Source of the DNA: Phallus indusiatus | Lineage: Eukaryota > Basidiomycota > Agaricomycetes > Phallales > Phallaceae | Assembly (NCBI GenBank): GCA_027605045.1 | Contig: JAQFWX010000049.1 | Coordinates: 186,001-250,000, forward strand | Direction: 5' to 3' | DNA length: 64,000 nt | In this document: positions 34,887 to 47,250 of the stretch, piece by piece | Layout of the letters: each line of letters starts with the position of its first letter | Numbering within the stretch: position 1 is the stretch's first letter | The notes under the pieces: generated by a model | Seen by the model: the letters and a program-made list of their open reading frames with translations, nothing else | Database searches by the model: none | What the model was told of the DNA's origin: nothing | Position numbers and translations under genes: made by a program

Positions 34887-36763
34887 TTAAGATAAGGCGG
34901 AGATAGATATGACAAAGGAAAGTGAAACAGTGAGCGTAAATAACCAACGTGCATTCGAGCGAACACTCTCCTGACCCACTGAACTCGAATGCGCTGCAGG
35001 TGTTGGTGTTGGTGGTGTAGTACCAGCCAAACTATCAAGAGACTGATACCAAAGCCAATAAGGCTGAGCTGTGTAATTAACATCGCGGAATGTCAAAAAG
35101 TTAGTATATAGACCATTAGGGTCTCCATATACTGCTGAGACAGCCGCAACGTTCGGATCTATCTCACTTTCGTGTGATGTTTCATTGGAGATGGACGGAG
35201 GAACGTTTATAGCGAAGTCCAGTGCATTTTTGATAGTTGCGCCGTATTTGGTCTTCCACTCCCAGACATTAGAGGTTCTATTTAGGTAAACTTGGAGTCG
35301 AGCGTTTGTCTGGTTAAATTATTCAGTTTACAACGCTATGTGTAAGGAAATCGTTCGGTCGGTACTCACGATCATTGCACAGAGATTGTAGGCACGGTAG
35401 TGGTAAGGCCGAGTACGAACGGCTTCGAGTGGCTAAAAGATTCCGAATGTCCGCAAATTAATGATTCATTCATTGAAACACGTCATATCAAAATTACTGA
35501 CTTGCTCGCCAGTCGCCAGAATTTGATCCTGATATTGCTGCCTAAAATAGGTTGTAGTGGTATTCAACGCTCCGACAGTGTCATTTAAGTAGAGCTGAAG
35601 CGACGCCAATTGTGCATAATAAAACGTTCCGTGATTACTGAAACACAAGAAGCACACACGTTCGTTCAGTTTCGAAAGAGGAGTAAATTTAACAAACGTA
35701 CTTTGGTGAGTGGCTTTCTTCACGAGCTGTGGGTGCAGTTTCGAGCCATTCAACGAATTTTTGGACCCAACTGGTCATTTGGGCATCCAACTCTGGCGTC
35801 CAAAGAATGCTACCTCCTTTTTTTAGTATCAAGAGACCCGTGATGATCTTGGTAAAACATTTTGTATCACTGGATTGAAAGAAAGGGTCAAATCAGTCTC
35901 GAGGTCCACTTGAAATAAAAAGTGCCGCTCATACAGAATTCCAGTATGTGTTCCAATCTGTCCTTGAGGACCACGATTCATTTGGGCGTAATTAAGGTTC
36001 GGATTCATCGACGTTGCGGGATCAAGGAACCATATTTTAATATAATTGACTAGTACACGCTTCATAAGAAACTGAAGAACGGAAAGGAAAAAGACGTCCA
36101 GTGTAGAAGGAACTTACCAACGTTGATGGCGTATAAAGCGGTTGGCTTGCCTGATAAAGCCCATGACACCGCGTTGTACAAAACGGCGTCAGCAAGATTG
36201 CTGAATTCACCAATGTCGTCAATCAATCGTCCATCCGGATTAAACACGCCGTCCCTTGTGTGGTAGGGGCATGTCACCCAAACTATAGGACTGTTCAGGA
36301 TATTTAAGATTTCTTTTAAATGAAGTTTTACCTTCTTCCGGGGTTAGTTCAGTTGTGTTTCCAACACCAGTGCAGTTTGGCCATGAGCTTTAAGAGAGAA
36401 AGGGTAAGGATGTCTTGTCCTTTTGAGTAAGAAACGCCGTAACGAACTAGGGAGCCCAACTCATATAATCGTGTTTGTCACCAGAAGGTGGGGTAACGGA
36501 TTTGTTCAAAACCGCTAATGGATAAGACGATCAGGGCCATTCATTGTAAAAAAGAGCGGAATACACTTACACCATGGACCTTGTGAGTTTAACTGCGCGG
36601 CCCATTCCATAACAGTAAGACGTGCAGCTCCCAACGACGCCGGAAAGTTTTCGCTGAGAACGTAGTCGGGATCTATAAAGACATTGACATAATCGACGAT
36701 TGCGCGAGCAAAGCCGCTGAAAAAAAGAACGACTGTGAGCACGAGAACGTGCTTGGAGATCAT
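34887..36763 (-). CDS. Secreted alginate-lyase-superfamily protein
   Basis: Predicted secreted (alpha/alpha)-toroid lyase of the alginate lyase domain type; polymer target unknown. Signal peptide MISKHVLVLTVVLFFSGFAR. Then DYVNVFIDPDYVLSENFPAS, a WPNCTG segment, VTCPYHTRDGVFNPDGRLID, and the tandem helices FSNLADAVLYNAVSWALSGK and ALYAINVGKFLLHW. The catalytic-region pattern YAQMNRGPQGQIGTHTGILY and SxNHGTFYYAQLASLQLYL (NHGT-Y motif, near 35625) matches PF05426-type proteins. The C-terminus has a Pro/Thr-rich stretch (AGTTPPTPTPAAHSSS) and a final hydrophobic segment (WLFTLTVSLSFVISISALS), which suggests a GPI anchor. About nine introns. It is the second polysaccharide-lyase-type gene in this window. 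Confidence 0.8.
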
Positions 36764-37597
36764 GGAAGTGGTTTGGGTGTCGGGAACGTTTGAGGAACAG
36801 CGAGGGAAAAAAAAGGATTTTATCTCGACTAAAAACCTTTTATTATGGCAAGGGCGCTACATAATATCGGTTAAAAATTGCCTAAATTCCTCAATACAGT
36901 GGACTTAATCGACCATAGGAGCCAAGGAAAAGCCGAAATAGAGTACCTTCGTCCCTTGATAAGAAACAATACATCGACTGCAGCTATCAGAACGAGCCCT
37001 GTTTGAAAGCTGGGAGTCGGCGATTTTCGCGACGGCATGACATTGCCTTCGGATGTAAAATTGAATATAATTCAGACAGAAGGCGATAACCGACTTCAAA
37101 AGTTCGCGCGCGGGCACGTTCAGAATGAGAACAGAGTATCTTCGTAAGTGGGTTTTCTCACATCCATGGTAGACACAACCCTGAAAGAGCGATGCGCTCA
37201 GATCCGAGGCGGATCCAAGTTACGTGAACTGTGAAAGAGAAGTTGTTAGTGATATTGATGTGTATATGGCAAACTAGAGAAAAGACCTCAGGATGTCGAA
37301 ATGGGATTCTCCATTCAGTCTCATGATCTCAAGTGTCAGGACGTTGGAAAGCAAAACTTCTTGACATTTCCATTATGCAAACAGCACGGTTTTGGCATTT
37401 GATTCTACTGCGCAAATTGAAAACAAATACGATGCTGTATGTTAGCCGGTAAGGGTTTAAACAGCTTCTTTCAAGAAGCTGAAGGCTTTTGTTATTGCCA
37501 TGCTTGGTTCTTCGAAGAAACGTTTGTTTCAGTCAAAAGGCTGAAATGCTGAGCGCTTGAGCGCCCGGATAATTCCGAGTCGCTTGCATTCTTGTTC
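36764..37597. other. Divergent intergenic region
   Basis: Between the minus-strand lyase-like gene and the plus-strand TrpRS. Both promoters must lie here. No additional gene; the open stretches at 36905-37117 and 37492-37683 (minus) show nothing recognisable. Confidence 0.5.
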
Positions 37598-39006
37598 ATG
37601 CGCTTTTTCTTCCGAAATCCAACATGTTTCTCTAATCCAAAATCTATTTTATCTCGTCGTCTCATAAACAGCAAGAGGTTCAAATCTCATGCAGTGATAT
37701 TCTCTGGCATTCAACCAACGGGTATACCTCATGTTTGTTGCACTTTCTTTATCCTATATTGGTACGCGACCTAACTGATAAAACTTCAGCTAGGAAACTA
37801 CCTAGGGGCTATTAAGAACTGGGTAGACTTGCAGTACACGTCAAAGCCAGACGACGTCCTGATATACTCAATAGTTGGATGGCATGCGCTCACACTTCCT
37901 CAAAATCCCGAGGAGCTACGAAACGCCAAGCTAGAGACCGCAGCCAGTCTTCTAGCTTTAGGCATTGATCCTAAGCGGAGTATTTTGTTTCATCAAGATG
38001 AAGTGAGTCTTGTCGTATGAGTTGTTACAGCAAGAAGAAAATTTTATTTGGTACTAGGTGTCGGATCATCTTTCGCTTTCCTGGATTCTAACCTGTCTTA
38101 CCCCAATGGGCAAATTAAAGCGTATGACAACGTGGAAGGTAAGTGAAGAAATTGTACAATAGTGATATGAAACTATAAAGTACTTTTATAGAGTAAATTA
38201 GCTATCTCCCGTAACGCTAATTCGGAATCCGAAGTGGACGATTCAATGCTTAACCTAGGTTTGTTCGCGTATCCAGTTTTGCAAGCCGCGGATATTTTAG
38301 CATACCAGTGCGTATAACTATCTAAGCCCTTTACTCCAATTTGATGTCTGTCCCAATAGGGCGACCCATGTTCCGGTTGGCGAAGATCAATTACAACATT
38401 TAGAGTTGTGTCGCGACCTGGCCCAATCATTTAATCGGCGATACCGCAAAGAGCACCATGATCCCGTCTTTACCTTACCTCAGGCTATTCTAAGTACGTT
38501 TTGTTCTCAAAATCAAACGGAACTGCCTATAATCAAAGAAAATAGCCACATGTCCACGCATCCTATCTTTTCGAGATCCCGCACAAAAAATGTCCAAGTC
38601 ATTTCCTGATCCAATTTCACGTATCACTTTAACCGATACCCCAACCATGATAAACAAAATCGTCCGTTCTGCTGTTACGGACTCTACCCCCGGAATTACA
38701 TACGACCCAGTAGCCCGACCTGGCATTTCAAATCTTCTCACTATTCTTGCTTCCTTCCGTTCATCTAACTCCGAAGAAAACCTCTCGTCTTTGGTCTCCG
38801 AATATTCCGGAAAAGGAGCAGGGGATTTGAAGAAGGATGTAGCGGATGCTATTATTGAAGGGTGGCGCCAACCCAGATCTGAGTTCGAGCGGTTAAGAAA
38901 AGATCGAGGTTATCTGTTATCCGTTCTTAAGGATGGTCGTCAGAGGGCGGAGAATATAAGTCGCAATACACTGGTCAAAGTCAGGAACCTCATAGGACTG
39001 CAGTGA
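37598..39006 (+). CDS. MSW1: Mitochondrial tryptophanyl-tRNA synthetase
   Basis: Charges mitochondrial tRNA-Trp. Class I synthetase marks are complete: a basic mitochondrial leader [40 protein letters not shown] (the HIGH-equivalent PHLGN is rebuilt across an intron), [77 protein letters not shown] and the KMSKS loop [13 protein letters not shown] (near 38580-38610). The end is [22 protein letters not shown]. The order, spacing and roughly 350-residue length match bacterial-type TrpRS. Five introns. The ATG at 37598 is the first in the leader. Confidence 0.93.
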
Positions 39007-39049
39007 AATTTGATCCTTTTTTACGATACTGTTAGTATTATTAGTGCAC

Positions 39050-40189
39050 CCTACATCAGTAATCTGGGCAAGTGTGCCCGGACGGTCAGGGATGGTCTGG
39101 GACGATTTAGCCGATGGGACAGGCCGGATAGCTTCAGCGAATCTCGCAAATCTCAGACCTGAATAAAAAAGGTATGGACGAGTGGGACCGTTGGGTGTCC
39201 GGATTGTCCTATGGTCCCAGACTATCCGAGACCGTTGGCAACTTTGGGCCCAATCTGTGGCCGTCCCGTCAGTTCAGAATGTTTTTCCAAATAAAATTAT
39301 GTTCTTTAAAGTCATTTTTATTGAATATACGTATATAAGATTACTATTTACAAATATAGTACTAAGCATAAGATAGTAAATATATCCTTTGAAAACCTAC
39401 GCCAACCTGTATTTAAAGAATTCAAGAGCTTAAAAAAAAGTGAGAAGGAAAAACAAGACACACATCCATGGATACTGCTCTGTCAAAAGATCCATTGCAC
39501 TGAGATCTGTAACTAGTTCAGAAGAGTGAAAAAAGGATGAATTTTCACATACCGATAAATAAGCTCGCTCGAAAACGGTGGTCATGGGCCGGATAAGTAG
39601 ACAGCTAGGCGAGGGATTGAGTTAAAGTCCGCTTTTGAAAACAAGAAAAAAAACTCACCCGTCATAAATAAAATATAACAACCTGCAAATAAAACTATCG
39701 ATGAGAAGAACAGACATGTGATAGGAGAAATGTTTACCTTTAACCATAGAAAAGAAGAGGAGACGTACAAGACGAAATTGTGCATGTGAGAGAGAAAGAA
39801 AGAAACTGTATAGTTCGAAGTAGCGGCGCTCGAAAAACTTATGGTGCGCAAACGTGCTTAGTCACGCCGTGACACAAACGAGCCGCGGCGTGCCCTGATT
39901 GGTTGCCCGAGTCAACTGTTGCTTTCATATGAACAAGCTGGATAAAGGTGTGCGCGCAATTTTGGTTAAAAAAAGGGTCAAGACAATCAGGACAAACACA
40001 TACTTAGTAACATAATAGATTAATTATTTCACATAGGGTCAAATAAAAATTCGAAAAATACTGAAGTCTCAGACGGTCCCAGATCGCTCTGGGACTAATT
40101 TGAAGCATCCGAGACGAAGGGCGAAATACGGCCCAAATCTGAGATCAGAATTTAGGCGTCCGCCGCGAAACCAGATTACTGATGTAGAC
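39050..40189. mobile_element. Non-autonomous terminal-inverted-repeat element (about 1.1 kb)
   Basis: CTACATCAGTAATCTGG at 39051-39067 is repeated exactly in inverse at 40171-40187. The flanks tagtgcac (39042-39049) and tagtacac (40190-40197) look like an 8-bp target duplication with one mismatch, as made by hAT transposases. Subterminal copies of GTCTGGGAC or GTCCCAGA occur at about 39090, 39211, 40076 and 40091 in both orientations, as in hAT binding-site clusters. The interior has no transposase-like frame; the 39582-39851 minus open stretch is not recognisable. It sits 40 bases downstream of TrpRS and 300 bases past the PDAT stop. Confidence 0.65.
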
Positions 40190-40492
40190 TAGTACACTTG
40201 GTATACTGAAGCCATGTCCGAGAAAGCGAGAAGCTCTCGGCCTGAATGCAAAACGCCAATGTGTTCCCACAAACATTCTTGTTGGAAGTTTCTCTTTTTG
40301 CTTTTCCGACGGAACCGTACTGGAGCAACCAGCAAAGTAATTCATACTATGAAACAGACTAACGGGGACGGACCTTCCGCACCAACTCAATGTATTCAAA
40401 AAAAATTTGAAGTATAATGATATAAGATAATCAATAGCGACAGCAAGGCATAAGTTTGTGGATTAATATTTAATACTATATCGGTCAACTCT

Positions 40493-43400
40493 TTATTCCC
40501 ATTGTATTTTAGCTGCGTATTCTCGAACAGGAGATACAAACGTGGACTCGATCTCGTGACCCATTCCCGCCGCAACCGTTAACACAAGTTCGTTAAGACC
40601 TGTTGCTCCCAAGATATCCTAGAGTAGGGTACATACAAATCTCAAGATAAGAAAGGAAAATGTTGGACGCACTATATGTTCTGCAGTTGTGGCACCTCCT
40701 CGAGGGAGATTAGGTTGGGGATCGTGAGGAAACTGGAGTTTGATTCAAAATGGACTCGCGAAATGTATCTGGGATGCATAGTTACCTCATAAGTGATGAC
40801 GGAGAGATTAGCGGGATTCCACTGTGGCCGCTTCCACCCTTCAACACACATCGCACCCTCCGAAAGCAGAGAGAGCGTACCGTCTCCTTCGCCAATTCTA
40901 ACACCATGCGAATCCTGTCAAAAAAAAATAGAAACCATTGCTTAAATAAAATATCTCAAAAACTAACCACGTCACCGAAAATCTTGGTATCTATCCAATA
41001 AGTCTTGGCGTTGGACAACTCTTCTGGCGCACCGCAAGTCTCGTTGTGACATTCATCCCGATTGTTGTAATTCAGAGCTTCCTGCCTAAATGATCCGGTG
41101 GTATACCTGTATTCCACAATTATGCGACACTGGGATAAACGAAAAATAATTGCTTTCTTACCAGTATCCTCTCTAAACGAGCGAACACAATGAGTATTGA
41201 TCGGTGAATTTTGAGACGTGAATATCTTTACCTCGGTCTCTTTTCCATGGCCATAAACGCAGTAAATTTTCATTGATGGCGCATAAGGTAATCTATCCAA
41301 ATTAGAGTCTCAAGAGCTTTCACTTTGAATAACAATACACGAACCGTGTCTCTAATGGATTAGTCCATTTTCTATGATCAAGGTCATTCTTTATCAAATT
41401 TTCTTCTACTCTCTCAAAACCATTCGAATAATTGCTCTCTATCATTTTCTTAGAAAGCCAAAAACATTATTAAACGCAACACAAAATAACGGTAATCATA
41501 ACATACCCTGAAAAATGCCGGAGATTGTTCAAGAATAAACTCGTAAGCCGCCGTCGTTGACAGATTTGAAGGTGGATCGTAACCTCCGGGCTCTGCGCGA
41601 AAAGATAGCAGCTGGCCGTACGACAAATTAGAATCAGATCTATCGTCCGGTGCACTTGTTGAGTTTCCCCAGATTGCATCTCCACCCTAATCTGATCAGC
41701 AACACTACTTTTGTCTGAAAGATAATATGAAGGAAACGTACCTTCAACATTAAAGAAGCGGGTCCAGGCCAGCTTCTAAATAACCTAGCGCGTTCGTCTC
41801 TCGAGAAAAATCGATTGAGGACTGTTTGACATGGCAAATGTCAGCTCGAACCTGAGGGATTAGTAACCAAAATAAAACTGGTCATACTGTACGACGCCAC
41901 AGGATTCAAAAGAGCCGTATCTTTCATCTCTCCTGAAAGAAAGGCGGACATGGCTTTCGGCTGAAAACTAAGATTCAGTCGCATTGGGCGTTCTAAAATT
42001 ACATCTACTAACCACACCCTGAAGAAATCATCAATAAAAGGACGTATCGCCGGGATAACAAAACTGACCAAAAAAGTACCTCCGACCGAAAAAAATGCTT
42101 CGATATGGTCCTACAATGAATAGTATGAGAATTGAAAGATGCCTTTTGAAAAATGTTTACCTCTACCCATCGAGGACCACCATTCCCAAATCCATCCGCT
42201 TCAACCCATTTCAGACTTTCAATTAAGTCAACATGCTTGCACAAGATATGAAGTGATAATGACATACAAATACTGGAGTATGTTTAATAACAGGTGAAAT
42301 GGGCGAAATGGGTAAAGGATTGACATACCAGCGTAACCTGACAATATTCCATATAAAGATTATGACTCTAGGACTGATTGAAGAAAGTCATACTGTGGAT
42401 CCCATGGAATGGGCTAAAAGAACGGTCTTCTGACCAGATCTTCGTCTACGCCCGAAAAATAAAATCAGTAAGGAAAAACAACATGTCGCGCTAGAGAATT
42501 TACTTGAATTCCTCAATAGTAGATTTTAGGCGACTGAAGTAACCATCCCGGACTTCTAGGTTGTAATATGAAAGGCGCCAATCGTAACCAGCCACCGTAA
42601 ACATATCCGCATTGTAGCCAAGAGCTGCCAAATTCTGTATAATTTTATCCCTAGACGAACGTTTAATGTGTACCTATTAGGAAAGAAATTTTGCGTACCA
42701 TATCCAATATCCTAAATGGAGCATATGAAGAGACTTCTTCTGTGGGATACTAGAGAAATTCTTACCATATACAAAAGAACTTGCTCCATCAATACCTTCA
42801 GCTGCCCTAACTCTTATCCCCGGAGGATCCAATCCGGTCTCCGGATCAAGCATCAAAGCCGCCATCCATTTTTCACGGTTCAACAATACTTGTGTAATCA
42901 TGCTGCAAAGAGATATGGGTAATTCAAAATAAATCAGCAATGATGACGAATTGATTTACTTGTAACCTCCCCACAGTTTTTCCCGAAAGTAGCTTTTATA
43001 TTCTGGTGTAGTGGACCATGACACCAAATGCTGTCACGAAGATATCAGTAGAGGGACACGTCGAAGGGACAAAATGTTAAACCGTTGTTATCACTCCTGG
43101 AATCATAACCACAGGATGCACCGGTTGTAGACCACGGTTTCGTAATCCTTCACCGACTTGAAACTCTCGTCCGTCGTCTTGAAATTTCCACGGTTCTGGA
43201 ATTTGACCTCGTAACCTGTCCCACTCTATTTCAATGCGCGCCCAGTCTAACTCTGAGAACCGCGAAAGTTCATATTGCTCAAGTGAGAATATTAAACTCG
43301 AGTGATACGGCCTCAAGATGATGATGCAAAATATGACTCCTACTGATTGAGATGTGTCAATAACAAAACTAATCATGACAGATTAGGAGGCGCTTTACAC

Positions 43401-43625
43401 GAGAAGCTAGAGACAAGAAGGAATCTACGCGAAGTCCATATTTTTCTCTAAAAAAAGACAAATTAGCAAGAAGACGACCAATTGAGACCTTGAGCCAACC
43501 TTTCCGTGTTTGTGGGCTGTTTGATTTACTTCAAGTATTTCCGATTGAATCTGAGTGACCGCGTCGTTGGATGTCTCTTTAACTTCCTCACTTTCCTTTT
43601 TGGCACGGCGGCGAGTAAGAGGCAT
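40493..43625 (-). CDS. LRO1: Phospholipid:diacylglycerol acyltransferase (PDAT)
   Basis: ER enzyme of the LCAT family that moves an acyl group from phospholipid to diacylglycerol to make triacylglycerol. The N-terminus is MPLTRRRAKKESEEVKETSN, a cytosolic basic/acidic head, then a single span (SQLVVFLLICLFL). The lumenal domain shows HPVVMIPGVITT, WGGYNMITQVLLNREKWMAA, LDPPGIRVRAAEGIDGASSF, GYNADMFTVAGYDWRLSYYN, the serine nucleophile motif VLLAHSMGSTV (near 42420), GNGGPRWVEDHIEAFFSVGG, PKAMSAFLSGEMKDTALLNP, LFRSWPGPASLMLK, GGDAIWGN, RIGEGDGTVSLLSLGAMCVE (the Asp of the triad) and GMGHEIESTFVSPV (the His). The end is REYAAKIQWE-stop. More than ten introns. Length and order match fungal Lro1. 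Confidence 0.9.
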
Positions 43626-44012
43626 TCTCCATAAACACTGACACGATGATGAGTGAGGACAATTTGCAAAAGTAGTCCAGGAATGCAAGAGCAGCGGCCG
43701 TTAAACGAAAGAAACTGGACAGATACGGCATCTGATTCGGCACATGCGGCACAACTCAATAACGCTGAGCTTTACCTTGTCGGAGTGTGAAAGGCAACCA
43801 TCTGAACTTCGCAGCGTATGAATCTCCTTCTTCAATTATTCGCTCCATCCCAATCACTAAGTAAACAATAACGAAGTATCGGCGCGACACTATGGGTATG
43901 TGTAGATCATAAAAGATCACCCGATTTATTTATTCCGTTTTATGGCAAGCTGAAGTTATCATCGCGCTGACGGTCATTATCATAGCTGTCTTTGACCATC
44001 GTGGAGCCGTCA

Positions 44013-44103
44013 CGAATATTCCAGAATGTTAATGAACGTGTGGCCTAACAAGATTACGAAGGCTGAGACCAAAGACGAAACGATCCATTGAACATTCACG
44101 AAA
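44013..44103 (+). promoter_or_regulatory. Two heat-shock elements upstream of Hsp20
   Basis: 44014-44031 reads GAAtaTTCcaGAAtgTTA: three perfect alternating pentamers and a near fourth. 44090-44102 reads GAAcaTTCacGAA, three perfect pentamers. These match the Hsf1 consensus and lie 150-240 bases before the Hsp20 start. Confidence 0.85.
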
Positions 44104-44156
44104 CCTTCCACGACTTTCCGTCGCGTTACGTCTCAAAGTTTCCTGGACGCGAAAAG

Positions 44157-44164
44157 TATAAAAG
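44157..44164 (+). promoter_or_regulatory. TATA box of Hsp20
   Basis: tataaaag about 94 bases before the start codon, between the heat-shock elements and the gene. Confidence 0.75.
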
Positions 44165-44250
44165 GGGCTTAGGACGTGTCTTAGAAGATGCAGCAATTAA
44201 TTCTCTAAATTATTTAACTCGACTCTCATTCTATAAACCTTAATAACATC

Positions 44251-44853
44251 ATGACAATCTTCTCCTACTTCGACGACCCATTCTTCCACGATTCTTTCTT
44301 CACCTCGTCAGACTTCAAAAAGCTTTTCGACGTCGCTTTTGATGCACGTACCCAGAGCAACAATCAAAGAAACAGTTCTTCCCTCGAGAGGCAGCAAGAC
44401 CTAATTCTGAAACCAAGGTAAGCTTATTTTTCTTTGTAGCCCAAGACAATGCTGAGAGTAACTTGATTTGCAGGATGGACCTCCACGAGTCAAAAGACAA
44501 GAACGAACTCACTGCCACTTTTGAATTACCTGGCATGAAGAAGGAAGATATTTCCATCGATCTTGACCTCCATAATCACCGTCTTTCTGTTTCTGGACAG
44601 AGTTCGTTATCCACCGATCTGAATAGAGAAGGCTACACTCTGCGCGAAAGGCGGCACGGCAAATTCTTTAGAACGATACCTATTCCTCCTGGTATCAAGG
44701 TAAGCAGTTGGATTCTTTTTATGTCGTGGTTGACATGCTAATGGTATTGTGTAGGAAGAAGAAATAAAGGCTAGTGTAAACGATGGAATCCTCACTGTCC
44801 GATTCCCTAAAACGGGAGCAGATCCATCACCGAAGAAAATTACTATCCAATAA
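44251..44853 (+). CDS. Small heat-shock protein (Hsp20 / alpha-crystallin)
   Basis: ATP-independent cytosolic chaperone, about 163 residues. The N-terminus is aromatic and acidic (MTIFSYFDDPFFHDSFFTSS). The alpha-crystallin domain reads MDLHESKDKNELTATFELPG, MKKEDISIDLDLHNHRLSVS, GYTLRERRHGKFFRTIPIPP, then EEEIKASVNDGILTVRFPKT; the A-x-x-x-n-G-V/I-L motif is ASVNDGILTV. It ends SPKKITIQ, with the C-terminal ITI (IxI/V) motif that docks dimers. Two introns, both within or next to the domain. Strong heat-shock elements upstream. It lies tail-to-tail with P450-B with only 203 bases between stops, which explains how its 3' part was duplicated with that P450. Confidence 0.95.
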
Positions 44854-45056
44854 ATAAATAACTGGCAAACTATCAATTGTAGTAAATAGCAATCCCGATA
44901 TGTATTCAATATGTCTGTTCCGATTTGAAAAATAATCTTTGCTATCCATTTTGACTCCATTTATATATGTGTGAGCTAGTAATACGAATAGTACAAACAA
45001 TCCGAGCAAAAATACTGAGAATTACTCATATTACATATACACCCTCGTTGAATGTT

Positions 45057-47250
45057 TTACGTAGATGTACCAAATTGATCTAAGATGTTCAGGATATCCG
45101 GTCGTGCGTCAATTCGACACCTGAAGTCTCGTGGACGCCTACGAGAAAATGAATACAACATGCTCATGAACGAAAAGCAAAACCCCTTACGTAGTGCTCC
45201 CTGCTATAAATTCCTCATTCTCGATGATACCAGCCAATGGTTCGTTTTCAAGTTCAGAAATATTCACAACGTGTAAAACCGTGGCGATCATAATGTTGAG
45301 GAAATTTTCCGCGAATGCTTTTCCGGAGCAGATCCTAAAATTGAGAATAGTTTCAAGGCGGAACGATATATAAACGATTGTATAAACGATTATCAAGAGT
45401 CCTTGCTTACCGTCTTCCGTATCCGAACGCAAAGTCTGGTCTCAATTTTGCACTGCCATCTAAAAACCTCTCTGGCCTGAATTTGTCGGGGTCAGGCCCG
45501 AACTCTTTTTCAGAGCGGAAGAAAAACCTTGTTTCAAAATAAAAATTATCATAGGGAAGGGAGGAAAAAGATATGAGATATACACCTACCAAGTATTTCC
45601 GAAGCAGCTAGTGCCCTTAGGTATAAAATACCCATTTATTACGTCGTCCTGTTTTAGTTGGTGTGGTGCCGCGACCGGAGCAACAGCGTGCCATCGTAGT
45701 GATTCATTTACAAGTGCGTTGAGATACGGGAGATTTGGAAGATCAGCGAAAGAAGGTAAATTATCTCTTCCAACAACCTTGTCTAGCTCTTCCTGAGCTT
45801 TTCTCTGGACATCGGGATAGAGTGCCATCGCCAAGAAAAACAAACGCATTTGGACCTCTAACTTCAATTTTGGCTTTAATGATAACCCTTTTTATGTAGA
45901 AGATTTGTTTACCGTGTCAATCCCGGCCAAATAAAGCACTACCGCAACTTCACGAATTATTTCTTCTGAATCAGCCCCAAGAGGATGGGGTGAATTCTCA
46001 GAATTCTCCAAGCAGTTCAGCACGAAGCAAGGTTTAAGCTTCCCTTCTTTCTATGAGTTTTGTTTTTGAGAAACTGATGAACCAATTCAATATAAATGAC
46101 TTACGAAAGCCTTTTTGGAATATTCAAATGGAACATTCAGCGTAGTGTGAAAGTCTTTATTTATCTGCTCAGCCACTTTGTGAAATTTCACACCGGGAAA
46201 CCATGAGGGAAGATATTTTACTAAGATAGTCATGAGGGTTAAATATTGAATCACAAAAGGAATTGCGATGTCACTTACGAAAAGGTAGGCTATCAACCTT
46301 GTATGCTCCAGGAATTACTAATTGAACCACACTTGCCGTAGCACGCTCCGAGAGTTCTACATATGGATCGTTTTCCGGCAATACATCGATGCCATAAATA
46401 AGCTTTTGAAATTAACCACGTGTTTTGTCTTATTAGAAACGCGAGATTTACCTGCAAAATAAACCCTCCAAATGCGTAACGAACATACTTCAAATCGTTG
46501 ACTTGTTGAGCAGTAAGGCGCCGTGCAAAAGATCTATTGGTATAATCAGTTGAAAAAAATAGAAAAGGTAATCTAAAAAGAAGCGGAGTAGTCTGACCTA
46601 GCATCGTCCTCAAACAGTGGTTGATATGATTGAAGGACACTCCCCGACCCAATCAGATCATGTGCTATAATTCGCTGGCGATTCCATCGTTCACCATGAT
46701 CCATCAAAAGGAAGATAGCTCTCCCGAGGTCAGTCCTATATTTAAAAAACTATCAATCATCTTTCCTCTTGCAAAAGAAGTTCATAGAATGACAAGTCGT
46801 GCAACATCACAGTCTTGAATCTATCCGAATAGATTGCACCTCTTCTTGTAAATAATTCTCGTGCGATATCTGGCGAATTAATGAAAAGCATTGACTGGCC
46901 AAGTATATTCAGGTATACGAGATCGCCTAGAATATAATAAACAACTGGAAGAACGATGACAGAAGCACTGTGAGTACCATATTTATGAGCCCATTCTTCG
47001 TATACTTTGTAATACGCAGGTCCAAATGGTAAATCGTTTAGGTTACCCCATATGAAATGCCCCGGTGGACCCGGTGGTAATTTAAGACCTGTATAATCCG
47101 AGTTGCCACGATGGCTTATCCAATGGGGGGACAGGTGCTATTAGGACATAAAAACGAACCTTTTGGGACGCGCACGGTGGTACGATAAAAGAAGAGGGAA
47201 ACAGATAAGCATATTGATGCAATGGCAATGTCCAAGGCCGACAAAGGCAT
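45057..47250 (-). CDS. Cytochrome P450 monooxygenase (P450-B)
   Basis: First member of the tandem array; same class and intron positions as P450-A. Anchor MPLSALDIAIASICLSVSLF, hinge LPPGPPGHFIWGNLNDLP, FTRRGAIYSDRFKTVMLHDL, I-helix VVLYLAGIDT, ExxR in NESLRWHAVAPVAAPHQLKQ, PERF in PDKFRPERFLDG and heme loop FGYGRR-ICSGKAFAE. The usual Pro after the heme Cys is Ser here (CSG). The frame is open through every exon I could join, so it is probably functional. It ends ILNILDQFGTST-stop. B, C and D are close copies; APVAAPHQLKQDD marks them off from A and E (APMGLPH or GPMGLPH). Confidence 0.9.

Larger units (their letters stand above)
43626..44250. other. Divergent intergenic region with heat-shock promoter
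   Basis: Between PDAT (minus) and Hsp20 (plus). It holds the heat-shock elements and TATA box described separately; no gene seen. Confidence 0.7.

Noticed and set aside
39582..39851. Transposase remnant inside the TIR element
   Set aside because: The frame is a run of hydrophobic residues with no DDE or hAT dimerisation motif.
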